A stretch of DNA of 64,000 bases from Clostridiaceae bacterium (GCA_902363625.1 CABJAS010000009.1:1-64000); one strand, 5' to 3'; counted from the stretch's first letter, positions 10,774 to 20,390 are shown. The notes: generated from the sequence alone by a model not told the origin. Numbers and translations: made by a program.

Positions 10774-11895
10774 TTAACATCTCCTATTCAGCAAATTTAG
10801 ATATAATACAGATAATTCTTTTGTTACTTCATTCATATCATAGCCTGCCTCTCTAATTGACTGATCGCTATTAATACTACGCTTCTTATCAGCTGTGATA
10901 ATCTGTTGTACCCATTTATCAACTCCATCTTTAAGTGGTACAAAAGAAAAAGAATCTAAAATTGCTACTTCCTCAGGAATTACATATTGAGATGCGAAAC
11001 ACATTAAACCATTACATTGGGCTTCTATTAAAACACGACCGAGACCTTCAAATAATGACGGTAAAATAAATAAATCCATAGCTGCATAATATCTTTCAAC
11101 GGTATATGTAGGGTTTATAAATATAACATTATCAAGTAGGTTTTTACTAGAAACTATTTCTTTTATTTCTTCTTTTTTATTACCATCGCCAATAAGTAAT
11201 AACATATAGTTATTATTATTTTTACAGATTTCACTAAATATATCTATTAAAAAAGCATGGTTTTTTTGCTTCGAAAATCTCCCAACATGGCCCAACACTA
11301 TTTTATCATTAGATATATTAAAGAGGGTTCTTATCTCGTCTCTATACTGCTGATTAAACTTAAAATTCTCTATATTTATACCGTTTTTTAATAATTTAAC
11401 TTTACCGCTATTATAAAACTTTTTACCAAACATCCATATCGCTGCTTTATCAGATATAGCAAAACAATCAGTTATATATTTAGGGAAAATAAACTGATTA
11501 AAATGATGTAATAAAATATGTAGCTTATTTCCTCTGATGGCATTATTACGACTATGCAAGATTCTTATTGGAATACCATGTTTTTTAGCAATTTTCAATG
11601 GTGTTATATAAGATAAAGAACTTTCATGCATGTGAACGATCTTATATTCAGAATGATTTTTAAAAAAATCATTTAAATCTTTTCTATTTTGTACAATACT
11701 TTGATGTCTAGAATGAATACGGTATATCTTTCCACCTAGTTTTTCTATTTCATCATCATAAGCACATATACGGTTTGTATGTACCAAAAAATCAAATTGT
11801 ATTTTACTTTTATCAATTTTGCGATATACATTCATGATATATGTTTCAATACCACCACGATCCATGCTTGAAACTATTTGTAATATTCTAATCAT
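10774..11895 (-). CDS. GT4-family glycosyltransferase
   Basis: Glycosyltransferase of 373 residues with the GT-B fold. The N-terminus has RILQIVSSMDRGGIETYI, typical of retaining GT4 enzymes. GHVGRFSKQKNH begins the C-terminal nucleotide-sugar domain, and the EX7E motif lies in PSLFEGLGRVLIEA. It adds one sugar to the lipid-linked repeat unit on the cytoplasmic face. Donor and acceptor cannot be predicted. It is one of three GT4 genes in this operon. Confidence 0.87.
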   Translation of the reverse strand: MIRILQIVSSMDRGGIETYIMNVYRKIDKSKIQFDFLVHTNRICAYDDEIEKLGGKIYRIHSRHQSIVQNRKDLNDFFKNHSEYKIVHMHESSLSYITPLKIAKKHGIPIRILHSRNNAIRGNKLHILLHHFNQFIFPKYITDCFAISDKAAIWMFGKKFYNSGKVKLLKNGINIENFKFNQQYRDEIRTLFNISNDKIVLGHVGRFSKQKNHAFLIDIFSEICKNNNNYMLLLIGDGNKKEEIKEIVSSKNLLDNVIFINPTYTVERYYAAMDLFILPSLFEGLGRVLIEAQCNGLMCFASQYVIPEEVAILDSFSFVPLKDGVDKWVQQIITADKKRSINSDQSIREAGYDMNEVTKELSVLYLNLLNRRC

Positions 11896-11899
11896 TAAA

Positions 11900-13072
11900 T
11901 CATCCTATCTCTCTTTTTTTAAAATCATTAAAAAAAGAAAATCTAATTTTATTAATCTTTTCTTCTTCATAATCTTTAGCATTTATAAAATTCTCTTTAG
12001 CAAGTTTTTTCATCTTATCAGTTGTTAAACAATTAAGCATTTTAGCAATTATTTTGTAATTGTTGTGTGTGTTTGAAAAGATACACTGAGTATTTAACAA
12101 TTCTGGAATTCCTGCTGTTTTAGCACCTAAACAAGGAAGACCACGACTCATTGCTTCAATGAGTGCCCTTGGTAATCCTTCTTGTCTACTAGGCTGAATA
12201 TAGATATCAATACTATCTAACCATATATTAATTTTTTCATGTTCAATAGGACCAATAAATCTAATGTTCTCTTCCAAGTCATATTTTTTAACAAGTTTCT
12301 TTAAAAACAATTGATTACCTCCACCTACAAGATGGTATTCAAAGTTAGAATATCCCTGTTTTTTTAAGTAACTAATAGCTCTTATTACATATTGTTGGCC
12401 TTTATACTTAATATCCAAAGCTGCAATAGTACCGATTATTATTTTTGATTTTGTTGATAGAGCGTCAATTTTTAATAATCTTCTTGCCAATACTCTGTCA
12501 TCTGTATGCTGGAGACATACATTTGAACAATTAATATTCTTGCCACTACTAGGATATCTTTTTTGTAAAAATGCTTTAGTGACATAAATAACATATTTGC
12601 ATTGATATATCTCTTTTTTTGTTTTTATGTATAAACAGGGTGCCAATAATTTTCCTACAGTTCCTTTATTCCAAAACGAGTCCCATACACAACCAACGAC
12701 TTCAATAATATATGGTTTATTCATTTTCCTACATAACTTTGCTGCTATTAACCCTAAAAAACTATCAAGACGTATAATAACGGCATCACTATTAATAATA
12801 TAGTCCTGTATTATTTTTTTATATGTTGAATAATGGATAAAAAAATCTATATTTTTAAATAAATTTATTTTTTTAGCATAAATTACTCCAGAACCACTAG
12901 AAATAACAAGTCCTTTTGGTTTTTTTTCAACATCTTTTGTTCTGTTCAATATAACTAAATTATCAAAAAACGGCAAATAACGTTTACTCCATATTTCATA
13001 TGAAAGATTTGTACAATATGCAGTTTCTAAATAATGATATGAACGAAAATCATGAACAAATAAACACTTCAT
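11900..13072 (-). CDS. GT4-family glycosyltransferase
   Basis: Protein of 390 residues. The N-terminal domain is divergent (CLFVHDFRSYHYLETAYC), the C-terminal domain typical for GT4 (IGTIAALDIKYKGQQYVI, then PSRQEGLPRALIEA with the EX7E pair). It probably adds a sugar during repeat-unit assembly. Its start overlaps the end of the upstream acyltransferase by 4 bases. Confidence 0.84.
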   Translation of the reverse strand: MKCLFVHDFRSYHYLETAYCTNLSYEIWSKRYLPFFDNLVILNRTKDVEKKPKGLVISSGSGVIYAKKINLFKNIDFFIHYSTYKKIIQDYIINSDAVIIRLDSFLGLIAAKLCRKMNKPYIIEVVGCVWDSFWNKGTVGKLLAPCLYIKTKKEIYQCKYVIYVTKAFLQKRYPSSGKNINCSNVCLQHTDDRVLARRLLKIDALSTKSKIIIGTIAALDIKYKGQQYVIRAISYLKKQGYSNFEYHLVGGGNQLFLKKLVKKYDLEENIRFIGPIEHEKINIWLDSIDIYIQPSRQEGLPRALIEAMSRGLPCLGAKTAGIPELLNTQCIFSNTHNNYKIIAKMLNCLTTDKMKKLAKENFINAKDYEEEKINKIRFSFFNDFKKREIG

Positions 13073-13647
13073 TGTTCCTCGCCTCTTTTTTTTATAGCCT
13101 TTGCTGGTATACCACCATAAATAGTATTTTTTTCACAAGATTTCGTAACCACTGCACTAGCTCCTATAATAGCTCCTGAATTAATTACTGTGCCAGCCAA
13201 TAGTACCGCTTTCGCTGCAACCCAAACATTATCGTTAATCTTAATTTTTTTTGATTTTAAACCTTGATCCTTTATAGGGATATTTAAATTATCATAGACA
13301 TGTTCAAATGAGATTATGGAAACATCATGTGCTATAGAAACATCATTGCCAATTTCAATCCCACCTAGAGCATCCAAAAAACAGTTTTCATTAATGCTTA
13401 CATTATTTCCAATAGATAATTGATATGGATTCTTAATAATAACACCTTTTTTTAAACATACATTCCAGCCACAATATGATGTACAATTCTTAATGGTAAC
13501 AAATCGTAATAAAATACCTGTTTTCCCTGGAAAATTTTTAACTCCTTTGAAAAAAATGTAATTTAACTTTTTTCCAAAAATTTTTAAAAAAAAATTTATC
13601 AAAAGAACTATCCATTTAATTCTATTTAATATATCTCTATTCCTCAT
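13069..13647 (-). CDS. Hexapeptide-repeat acetyltransferase (WcaF/maltose acetyltransferase-like)
   Basis: Protein of 192 residues with the left-handed beta-helix of O-acetyltransferases. Hexapeptide repeats run through residues ~70-175 (LSIGNNVSINENCFLDA, IEIGNDVSIAHDVSII, GAIIGASAVVTK) and close with NTIYGGIPAKAIKKRG. A conserved histidine occurs in ISFEHVYDN. It is the second acyltransferase of the cluster, so the capsule may carry two acyl substitutions. It overlaps the flanking genes at both ends. Confidence 0.82.
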   Translation of the reverse strand: MRNRDILNRIKWIVLLINFFLKIFGKKLNYIFFKGVKNFPGKTGILLRFVTIKNCTSYCGWNVCLKKGVIIKNPYQLSIGNNVSINENCFLDALGGIEIGNDVSIAHDVSIISFEHVYDNLNIPIKDQGLKSKKIKINDNVWVAAKAVLLAGTVINSGAIIGASAVVTKSCEKNTIYGGIPAKAIKKRGEEQ

Positions 13648-14731
13648 TTAATACCTCTTTGATTTTAATTTTGTATTGTTTTATTATAATAGAACGATTA
13701 AATTCTAGTTTCACTTTATTTCGTGATTTTACCCCCATTTGCATTTGTTCTTCCACTGAAAGACGTAAGAATTTTTCTATTTTTTCAACAAGATCGTTAG
13801 TATTACACTGTTGAAAAATGTAGCCATTTTTGCCATCATCGACTATCTCTTTACAACCACTACGATTAGTTGTAATAACAGGTCGCCCACAAGCACAGGC
13901 TTCTAATAAAACGTTAGACATCCCTTCAGGATAATATGATGGATGAATTAAACAACAACTCATCTTGTGATATTTTTTTACATCTTCTACTAACCCATGG
14001 TACAATATGTAATTTTTATCTTGATATTGTTTTAAAATATCTTTATAATCTTCTTCACAAAATCCTAAGATATGAAAATATGTATCTTTATATTTCCTTT
14101 TAATAATCGCCGCTGCTTCTAGATATTGATCAATTCCCTTTTCTTTCATAACTCTAGCAATATATAAAAAATGTTTTTCTTTAGTTTTAGGGTATTCAAG
14201 ATATACATAATCATCAGTATTTACTCCTGAACCCGGAATTAGAACTAATGCATCAACATTTATATTATGACGTTGAAAAAATTTTTTATTTTCTTTATTT
14301 TGCACAAAAATAGTATGAGCTTTTTTCAATGCTATTTTATGTAGTGCAATGGTTAGTTTTTGTAACCAACCGGAATTCTCAAGAGCACTACCTAATCCCG
14401 TGATATTTACAAGATATGGTATTTTAATAATTCTACACGCTAAACCACCATAAATATTCGGCTTAATACTATATGATAGCACACAATCCGGTTTATACTT
14501 TTTTATGATATTAAAGTAATGTATAAATAATTTAATATCCTGTATCGGGTTTTTACCTCTTCTATCTATAGTAATATCTGTATATTTAGCACCCATCTCT
14601 TTAAATTTCTCTACATTTAAACCGTAGGGATAGCATATATTTACTTCATATGATTTGACAAGTTCTTCAACCACTTCTTTTCTTGTATTATAGAAATCAT
14701 CAAAATTAGCTAAAATTAATATTTTTTTCAA
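13637..14731 (-). CDS. GT4-family glycosyltransferase (CapM/PglA-like)
   Basis: Protein of 364 residues. The N-terminus resembles the Firmicute CapM-like group that acts early after the priming transferase (KKILILANFDDFYNTRKEVVEEL). GSGVNTDDY and YIARVMKEKGIDQYLEAA mark the domain linker, and PSYYPEGMSNVLLEACACGRP holds the EX7E motif. Its position directly after the priming sugar transferase gene supports a role as second enzyme in the pathway. Confidence 0.86.
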   Translation of the reverse strand: MKKILILANFDDFYNTRKEVVEELVKSYEVNICYPYGLNVEKFKEMGAKYTDITIDRRGKNPIQDIKLFIHYFNIIKKYKPDCVLSYSIKPNIYGGLACRIIKIPYLVNITGLGSALENSGWLQKLTIALHKIALKKAHTIFVQNKENKKFFQRHNINVDALVLIPGSGVNTDDYVYLEYPKTKEKHFLYIARVMKEKGIDQYLEAAAIIKRKYKDTYFHILGFCEEDYKDILKQYQDKNYILYHGLVEDVKKYHKMSCCLIHPSYYPEGMSNVLLEACACGRPVITTNRSGCKEIVDDGKNGYIFQQCNTNDLVEKIEKFLRLSVEEQMQMGVKSRNKVKLEFNRSIIIKQYKIKIKEVLNEE

Positions 14732-14740
14732 TTTTTTTAC

Positions 14741-15433
14741 CTACACCTTTACTACTGTTTTAATAAGTATTAAGAACTCATTAAAAATATTTGTGTTTTT
14801 TAAACTGTTTAAATTAAATGCCATCTTTTCAGGTAACACTTTTTCAATATATATTGCATCTATAGAATTTATTTCATTGACATATTGATTCATAATCTTA
14901 TCTTCATCTTTAAACTCTATACTTGCCAACGATGTTACTCCTGCAGGCAATAACAATGTTGCTTTCATTTCGTTTGTATACCTATCTACATATTTCTTAA
15001 CCTCTGGTCTTGTTCCCACAAAACTCATATCTCCTGCTAAAATATTAAATAATTGAGGGATTTCATCTAATCTACATTTTCTTATTTTTTTACCAACTCT
15101 AGTTATTCTTAGGTCATTTTGTGTAGTTATTAATGCTCCAACCTGATCCGCATTTATAACCATTGTTCTAAATTTATAAATTTTAAAAAGTTTACCATAT
15201 TGTGTCACTCGTTCTTGTCTATAAAAAACTGGTCCCTGACTATCTACTTTAATCCATATAGATAAAATAAAAAAAACTGGGGTGAGTAGAACCAAAAGTA
15301 TAAATGATGTAACTATATCAAAAAAACGTTTCAGAATTAAACTGAATCGTTTTTTATTTAATATTTCATAATATTTTTTTACTTCTTCATTTTTCATAAA
15401 CTTTGGAATATCATTCCATTCTTTTAACAGCAT
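14741..15433 (-). CDS. Undecaprenyl-phosphate priming sugar transferase (PglC/WcaJ C-domain type)
   Basis: Short bacterial sugar transferase that starts repeat-unit synthesis by moving a sugar-1-phosphate to undecaprenyl phosphate. A re-entrant hydrophobic helix (FDIVTSFILLVLLTPVFFIL, about 38-58) precedes the catalytic region with GPVFYRQERV, KFRTM, and RLDEIPQLFNILAGDMSFVGTRP. The ATG at 15433 was chosen because GGAGA (15441-15445) sits 7 bases before it; an upstream in-frame ATG at 15463 has no ribosome site. The last 10 codons of the aminotransferase overlap the ribosome site. Confidence 0.88.
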   Translation of the reverse strand: MLLKEWNDIPKFMKNEEVKKYYEILNKKRFSLILKRFFDIVTSFILLVLLTPVFFILSIWIKVDSQGPVFYRQERVTQYGKLFKIYKFRTMVINADQVGALITTQNDLRITRVGKKIRKCRLDEIPQLFNILAGDMSFVGTRPEVKKYVDRYTNEMKATLLLPAGVTSLASIEFKDEDKIMNQYVNEINSIDAIYIEKVLPEKMAFNLNSLKNTNIFNEFLILIKTVVKV

Positions 15434-16641
15434 CCACATTTCTCCAAAATCATTTTGAAACATTGAATAATATAATCTACATCCTCTTGTGTCAGTCTAC
15501 TATATAAGGGTAATGTAATTTGATTTTTATATTGATTAAAAGCATTTGGATAGTCTTCAATATTAAACCCAAGATTTTTGTACGCACTCATCATTGGTAG
15601 AGGCTTATAATGAACATTGCACGCAACCCCCATTTCTCCCATCCGCGTAATGATATCATTTCTTTTCTGCGCCTCTATTCCTTTAACTCTAATAAAATAC
15701 AAGTGACCACTTGATTGATGACTATCATCTTTATGATTTAAAACTTTTACCGGTAAATCTTTAAAAGCCTCATTATATTGTCTTATTATTTCATGTCGCC
15801 ATGCCAACATGTCAGGATACCTTCTTAATTGAGCTAATCCTATTGCAGCCATGATATCTGTCATGTTACATTTATAGGCTGGACTTACAATATCGTATTC
15901 CCATGCTCCAACTTTGCTTTTATGCAACGCATCCTTATTTTGTCCATGTAATGACAACAATTGATATTCATGATAAACAGCTTCATTATCCATTCCGTCT
16001 ACATATTTCCATGTTACAGCACCACCCTCTGCTGTTGTGAGATTTTTAACCGCATGAAATGAATAACAAGTAAAATCTGCCTGATGTCCTGCTTGTTGTC
16101 CATTTTGAACCGCTCCAAAACCGTGCGCACAATCTGCCATAATAATTATTCTGTTAAATAATTTTTGAATAGAGTTTCTTGACTGAAATAAGCCTTTCTT
16201 CTTCTCTATCACATGATAAATTTTTGAATAATCACATAATACACCGGCTATATCAACAGGAATGATCACTTTCGTTTTCTCAGTAATCTTATTATAAAGC
16301 TGATCATAGTTCATTTCATAACTTTCAGGTGCACAGTCAACCATCACAGGTGTTGCCCCCACATGACAAATCACACTGCAGCTTGCAGTATAGGTATAAG
16401 CCGGTACAATTACTTCATCTCCCGGACCCACTCCTAACAGATGTAAAGTCAATTCCATTGCAGCAGTTGCGCTGTTTAAACATACAACCTTTTCTGTTCC
16501 TATATATTGGGCTAATGCTTTTTCAAATTCTTTTGTTTTGGGCCCTGTGGTTATCCATCCTGACAAAATAGCTTCTTTTACCACATCTACTTCTAGATCA
16601 CTCATATCTGGTGGTGAAAATGGTATAGTTTTCTGTTTCAT
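15424..16641 (-). CDS. DegT/DnrJ/EryC1/StrS-family PLP aminotransferase
   Basis: Sugar aminotransferase of 405 residues, fold type I. The PLP Lys is near residue 199 in SFHAVKNLTTAEGG, with AYTYTASC and the DCAHGFGA segment (Asp that pairs with the pyridine nitrogen) also visible. It probably converts a nucleotide-linked keto-sugar to an amino sugar for the first residue of the repeat unit. No partner 4,6-dehydratase lies in the window. It is the second gene of the operon, 29 bases after the antiterminator. Confidence 0.9.
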   Translation of the reverse strand: MKQKTIPFSPPDMSDLEVDVVKEAILSGWITTGPKTKEFEKALAQYIGTEKVVCLNSATAAMELTLHLLGVGPGDEVIVPAYTYTASCSVICHVGATPVMVDCAPESYEMNYDQLYNKITEKTKVIIPVDIAGVLCDYSKIYHVIEKKKGLFQSRNSIQKLFNRIIIMADCAHGFGAVQNGQQAGHQADFTCYSFHAVKNLTTAEGGAVTWKYVDGMDNEAVYHEYQLLSLHGQNKDALHKSKVGAWEYDIVSPAYKCNMTDIMAAIGLAQLRRYPDMLAWRHEIIRQYNEAFKDLPVKVLNHKDDSHQSSGHLYFIRVKGIEAQKRNDIITRMGEMGVACNVHYKPLPMMSAYKNLGFNIEDYPNAFNQYKNQITLPLYSRLTQEDVDYIIQCFKMILEKCGCC

Positions 16642-16670
16642 AAATTTCCCTCCAAAATAAAAGCAAGAAG

Positions 16671-17183
16671 CTAGTTCTTGCTGATGATTTCTAATCCTAC
16701 CTTTGCGGTCGTCTCTTCATTAAATAAGCTCACTTGTATATAGGCCATTCGCTTATGGCGATCGATCTTTTGAATCATGCCTTCTTTTCCTCTCAAAGGA
16801 CCTTCTGTCACATAAATCTGTTCGCCTTCGATATACCCAATCGACATATCCACGATATGATCCTCTTTCGAAAAGCTCACCAAAAACGCGACTTCCTCTT
16901 CTTTCAAGGGATAAATCTCTTCCTTTTTCTTACCAATCACCTTAGTAAAGTCCGGAATCTTCTTTAACTCATTAAACAGCTCCTCAATATGATCACTGAT
17001 CAAAAAGACATAGCCTCTAAACAGAATCTGCTTCACCTTGTGCCATTGACCATGAAACTTCTTTTGCACATAGTATTCAGGAATAAAACATTCCTGCAAC
17101 ACCTCTTTACTAATCAAGCTGCGACATTTATCAGCGATCTCTTTTTCATGACCGCTTCTCACCTGAATCACATACCAATTCAT
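16671..17183 (-). CDS. loaP: NusG-paralog transcription antiterminator (LoaP-like)
   Basis: Protein of 170 residues with a NusG N-terminal domain (WYVIQVRSGHEKEIADKC; later FIPEYYVQKKFHGQWHKV and FRGYVFL) and a C-terminal KOW domain (VTEGPLRGKEGMIQKID). Start ATG 17183 is preceded by AGGAGG; an upstream in-frame ATG at 17240 lacks one. Specialised NusG paralogs of the LoaP/UpxY kind bind RNA polymerase and let it read through terminators in long polysaccharide operons. Being first gene of a ~12.8 kb capsule operon fits that role. Two adjacent hairpins in its leader (17203-17240) are candidate RNA signals. Confidence 0.87.
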   Translation of the reverse strand: MNWYVIQVRSGHEKEIADKCRSLISKEVLQECFIPEYYVQKKFHGQWHKVKQILFRGYVFLISDHIEELFNELKKIPDFTKVIGKKKEEIYPLKEEEVAFLVSFSKEDHIVDMSIGYIEGEQIYVTEGPLRGKEGMIQKIDRHKRMAYIQVSLFNEETTAKVGLEIISKN

Positions 17184-17202
17184 GGGGTTCCTCCTAAAAA
17201 AG

Positions 17203-17240
17203 AGTAGGCTTCGCCTATTGAACCTAAGAATTAAGTTCAA
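17203..17240 (-). promoter_or_regulatory. Tandem hairpins in the loaP leader RNA
   Basis: On the minus strand, TTGAACTTAA-TTC-TTAGGTTCAA (17218-17240, 10-bp stem, 3-nt loop) is followed at once by AATAGGC-GAA-GCCTACT (17203-17219, 7-bp stem), then CTTTTTT and AGGAGG. The second hairpin with its T run could be an intrinsic terminator or the RNA element that recruits the LoaP-like protein. The sequence shows the structures; the function is inferred. Confidence 0.5.
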
Positions 17241-17548
17241 CTCATGACACTATGACCCTGTCTATGACAAGACGTGACAATGCAACGATCTCCTCTTTCA
17301 ACATTCCTATATACCAGATAACTGTCAATTATCCTTTATTAAAATAATTCTTGAAACAACTATTTTAATCAATGACATAATACTACAAATATTGCACAAA
17401 TGCAACTATTCTATTTAATCCCTTTGATTATTTTATTTTGCCTAACTAAGAATGTTTTTTCATTTATACATCACGGCTTCATCACAAGGAACATAACTTT
17501 TTTAATCTATAACTTTAACTGTATCTATAATTACACCTTTAAAAATAC

Positions 17549-17565
17549 TCACTATCAGTGATAAA
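17549..17565. promoter_or_regulatory. tetO-like palindrome
   Basis: The core CTATCAGTGATA is the same as in the classical Tet operator and forms TCACTATCAGTGA-type dyad symmetry. It lies between the capsule operon and the glutamylcyclotransferase gene. No adjacent TetR gene is present, so its use is uncertain. Confidence 0.25.
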
Positions 17566-17617
17566 AAGGCGGATTTACCTTTATTTTCAAATTAAAAGGC
17601 AGACTCTACATTAAAGT

Positions 17618-18046
17618 CTACCATTTATACGTTGATTCTCGATAACGAACATAATCCCCATCTTCAATTTCCTTATCTAATCGTTCTCTCTGTTCCGGCT
17701 TTTTTAAATTATAAATATAAACCGGCAAATGTTCTATAATTGTTTTCTGGTCAATATCATAAATCGGCATAATCAACCGATCATATTCATTATTAATATT
17801 CCCTTCTTCATAATAGCGTTCTAAAACATCGAGGAGCTTCATATCGACCGTTTCATCCAGCTCTAGAATCTCCCCTAAAACCATTTTATCGCCTTCATCC
17901 ACCAAAGCCGGATACTCTACTCTCAGTAATGAATACAATGTTCCTTTGATATACGCCCTTTGTATAACCTTGCAATGCCCCGCTAAATATTTCTGGTAAT
18001 TATACATCCCATATCGTAAACTTCCATATACAAAGATACGTCTCAT
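17618..18046 (-). CDS. Gamma-glutamylcyclotransferase family protein
   Basis: Protein of 142 residues that starts with [11 protein letters not shown], the YGSLR signature of the GGCT/AIG2 fold, and has a conserved acidic stretch (VLGEILELDE) where the catalytic Glu is expected. Such enzymes release 5-oxoproline (pyroglutamate) from gamma-glutamyl amines or peptides. It follows pcp with its start overlapping the pcp stop (18046), so one operon appears to handle pyroglutamyl and gamma-glutamyl compounds. Confidence 0.8.
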   Translation of the reverse strand: MRRIFVYGSLRYGMYNYQKYLAGHCKVIQRAYIKGTLYSLLRVEYPALVDEGDKMVLGEILELDETVDMKLLDVLERYYEEGNINNEYDRLIMPIYDIDQKTIIEHLPVYIYNLKKPEQRERLDKEIEDGDYVRYRESTYKW

Positions 18047-18687
18047 TAATGTGTCGCCCCACCCGTCACTTTAATATCCTCAGGATATTGAATAATCGCT
18101 TCAATGGCTGCCTCTAAGGCTTTAACGATCATCTCTAGTGACATACTTGGCTTATCTTTTTTATCCACTACCTGTTCCGGTAAATATGGAATATGAATAA
18201 ACCCACTGCGTTTCCCCTTGTATTTAGTTTCAATCAGATGACGCACCCCATAGGTGACATGATTGCAGACAAATGTCCCAGCCGTATTTGATATAGAAGC
18301 CGGAATCTTTGCTTCCTGAATCTGACGTACCATTGCCTTAATGGGCAGATTGACAAAATAAGCTGCTGGCCCATCCGGGTAAATTGGTTCATCAATGATT
18401 TGATTCCCCTCATTATCAGGAATACGGCAGTCATCTATATTAATCCCAACCCTTTCCACTGTGATATCACTTCTTCCGCCAGCCTGTCCTACTGACAAAA
18501 TCACATCGGGTGCATATTTCACAATTGCCTCATCAATTACTTTTAACGACTTGTGACATACGGTCGGTATTTCCAATTTAATAATCTCCGCATTTAATAT
18601 ACAATCAGGCAATCTTTTTACTGATTCAATCGCCGGGTTTATTTTTTCTCCGCCAAAAGGATCAAATCCTGTTACTAATATTTTCAT
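18046..18687 (-). CDS. pcp: Pyrrolidone-carboxylate (pyroglutamyl) peptidase
   Basis: Cysteine peptidase of family C15 (213 residues) that removes N-terminal pyroglutamate from peptides in the cytosol. The catalytic triad is visible as Glu78 (ITVERVGIN), Cys141 ([15 protein letters not shown]) and His165 (GFIHIPYLP). Length and motifs match the bacterial family. It sits in an operon after the DUF969/DUF979 membrane pair and before a gamma-glutamylcyclotransferase, a context suggesting import and use of pyroglutamyl peptides. Confidence 0.95.
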   Translation of the reverse strand: MKILVTGFDPFGGEKINPAIESVKRLPDCILNAEIIKLEIPTVCHKSLKVIDEAIVKYAPDVILSVGQAGGRSDITVERVGINIDDCRIPDNEGNQIIDEPIYPDGPAAYFVNLPIKAMVRQIQEAKIPASISNTAGTFVCNHVTYGVRHLIETKYKGKRSGFIHIPYLPEQVVDKKDKPSMSLEMIVKALEAAIEAIIQYPEDIKVTGGATH

Positions 18688-18700
18688 ACTATCTTCCTTT

Positions 18701-19630
18701 CTAAAATGCCAGTGTCAGCATCAGCACAACATGGATAACAATCAATACAACTGCCATCGGAATTTGCGCTTTAATCACTGTCCACTTATCTTTTGTTTCT
18801 AAAACAGCACAAGGCACGATATTAAAATTAGCTGCCATCGGCGTTAGCAAAGTTCCGCAAAAGCCACTGGTCATTCCTAAAGTTGCTACCACAACCGGAT
18901 CTCCACCCTGCATGATAACAAAAGGAACCCCAATTCCTACCGTAATAACTGAAAAAGCAGCAAAACCATTTCCCATGATCATTGTAAAAACAACCATCCC
19001 TAAACAATATAATAATACCCCAATCACGATGTTACCGGTAGGAAAAATGCTTGAAATAATAGAAGCTATCACTTCTCCTACTCCTGCCTTTGTAAAAACT
19101 GCCCCCAAAGCCCCTAATAATTGTGGAAGCAAGCACGCCGCTCCAACCTGCATTAATAGACGCGCTGTATCTTCTCGGGTTTCTTTGACTTTAGGCTTGC
19201 AGATAATAAAAGCAGAGATTAGTGAAACTAAACATGCAACCCCAATCATTGTTGCTCCATCCAAGGGTTTACCGTCAATCCGAACAAATGACATCACCAA
19301 TGCCATAACACCAATCAAAGCCGCCGGAATAAAGATTTTACTTTTCACACGTTCACTTGCTTCTTTTTTCTTGACCTCATCGATTTCTTCAAATTCTCCC
19401 ATCCTCACTTGATTCGTCACCGTTAAAAGTCCCATAAAAATAAGCAGTACTCCGGTCATCATATAAGGTATAATTTTACCAAAAATAAAGATAATCCCTA
19501 ATATCAGCCAAAACAGGAATGTACCATATTTAGCCTTCGAATTCTTTAATGCCCGAACTGCTGCATTAATGCTTACCAATCCACACAAACTATAAAAGAT
19601 CTCCGGTGCCCATTGCAATAGCTGTGACAT
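18701..19630 (-). CDS. DUF979 family membrane protein
   Basis: Membrane protein of 309 residues with roughly nine hydrophobic helices, charged linker ([17 protein letters not shown], ~85-100) and the glycine-rich [19 protein letters not shown] segment. It belongs, by recall, to DUF979, which is regularly encoded next to DUF969 and pcp. The two probably form a transporter, perhaps for pyroglutamate or its peptides (inference from context). One base separates it from the DUF969 gene. Confidence 0.82.
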   Translation of the reverse strand: MSQLLQWAPEIFYSLCGLVSINAAVRALKNSKAKYGTFLFWLILGIIFIFGKIIPYMMTGVLLIFMGLLTVTNQVRMGEFEEIDEVKKKEASERVKSKIFIPAALIGVMALVMSFVRIDGKPLDGATMIGVACLVSLISAFIICKPKVKETREDTARLLMQVGAACLLPQLLGALGAVFTKAGVGEVIASIISSIFPTGNIVIGVLLYCLGMVVFTMIMGNGFAAFSVITVGIGVPFVIMQGGDPVVVATLGMTSGFCGTLLTPMAANFNIVPCAVLETKDKWTVIKAQIPMAVVLIVIHVVLMLTLAF

Positions 19631-19631
19631 A

Positions 19632-20315
19632 TTATCCTTTCTCCTTTATAATGCTTTTCTTTAATCTCTTATCGTATATCCAAACCTGTATAAAAGTAAG
19701 CAGCACTGTAATCACCGCAATCGGAATAGCAGCAGTGGCAATCGATTGCAGTGTCACCTCATAGCCTAGTTCTGCCATTGTCCCTTGAATCAAAACAACC
19801 CCGCTGGCTGCCGGAAAGCAGTTTTGAGCAAAAAAGTTACCGTAGTTTTCTACCGCAGCCGATATTCCTTTTAAATGATCCGCTTGCTTTTCGGTTAAAC
19901 TTTCTCCTTTGGAACTTTCTGCAGCTGCCTCTGACATCGGCAGAATTAACGGACGAATAAATTGAACATGTCCGCCAATACGAATATTTAAGGCCGAAGC
20001 AATTGAACGAATCACCATATATAAGGATAGGATTTTACCGGCAGAAGCATTTTTTATACGACCAATCAACTGCCCCGCACGTTCTTTTAACCCATATCTT
20101 TCAATAATCGCAATGACTGGAAAAATAATTAAAAAGATTGACATTAAACGATTATTGACAAAAGACTGTCCTAATATTGTTAAGATGTCATAGAAGTTTA
20201 TTCCCGCTACAAATCCGGTGACAATCCCAGCAGTTAAAACAACAGCCAAAACATCAAATTTTAAAGTAAACCCAACAACAATGATTGCAATTCCAATTAA
20301 TTTCCAGTATTCCAT
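19632..20315 (-). CDS. DUF969 family membrane protein
   Basis: Membrane protein of 227 residues with about six helices and the conserved segment RIGGHVQFIRPLILPMSEAA, followed by a soluble loop (AESSKGESLTEKQADHLKG). It is the first gene of the DUF969-DUF979-pcp-GGCT operon and the likely partner of the DUF979 protein in a transporter of the ion-transporter superfamily type. Substrate is unknown. Confidence 0.82.
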   Translation of the reverse strand: MEYWKLIGIAIIVVGFTLKFDVLAVVLTAGIVTGFVAGINFYDILTILGQSFVNNRLMSIFLIIFPVIAIIERYGLKERAGQLIGRIKNASAGKILSLYMVIRSIASALNIRIGGHVQFIRPLILPMSEAAAESSKGESLTEKQADHLKGISAAVENYGNFFAQNCFPAASGVVLIQGTMAELGYEVTLQSIATAAIPIAVITVLLTFIQVWIYDKRLKKSIIKEKG

Positions 20316-20390
20316 ATTTGACTCCTCTCATAATAAATAGGATGTTTTCAAATTAGCTTGTTTCTTAAAAGAAAAAACATACTCATTTCA

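Larger units (their letters stand above)
17184..17617. other. Capsule operon leader and promoter region
   Basis: About 430 bases without a gene. It holds two consecutive hairpins just before loaP, a palindrome at 17549-17565 and AT-rich sequence with several weak promoter-like hexamers on the minus strand (for example TTGACA about 120 bases before the start). No single promoter can be chosen with confidence. Confidence 0.5.

Noticed and set aside
18912..19412. + strand ORF of 166 codons across the DUF979 gene
   Set aside because: Shadow of a membrane protein gene with clear helices and operon context; Thr/Pro/Ile-rich product without start signal.
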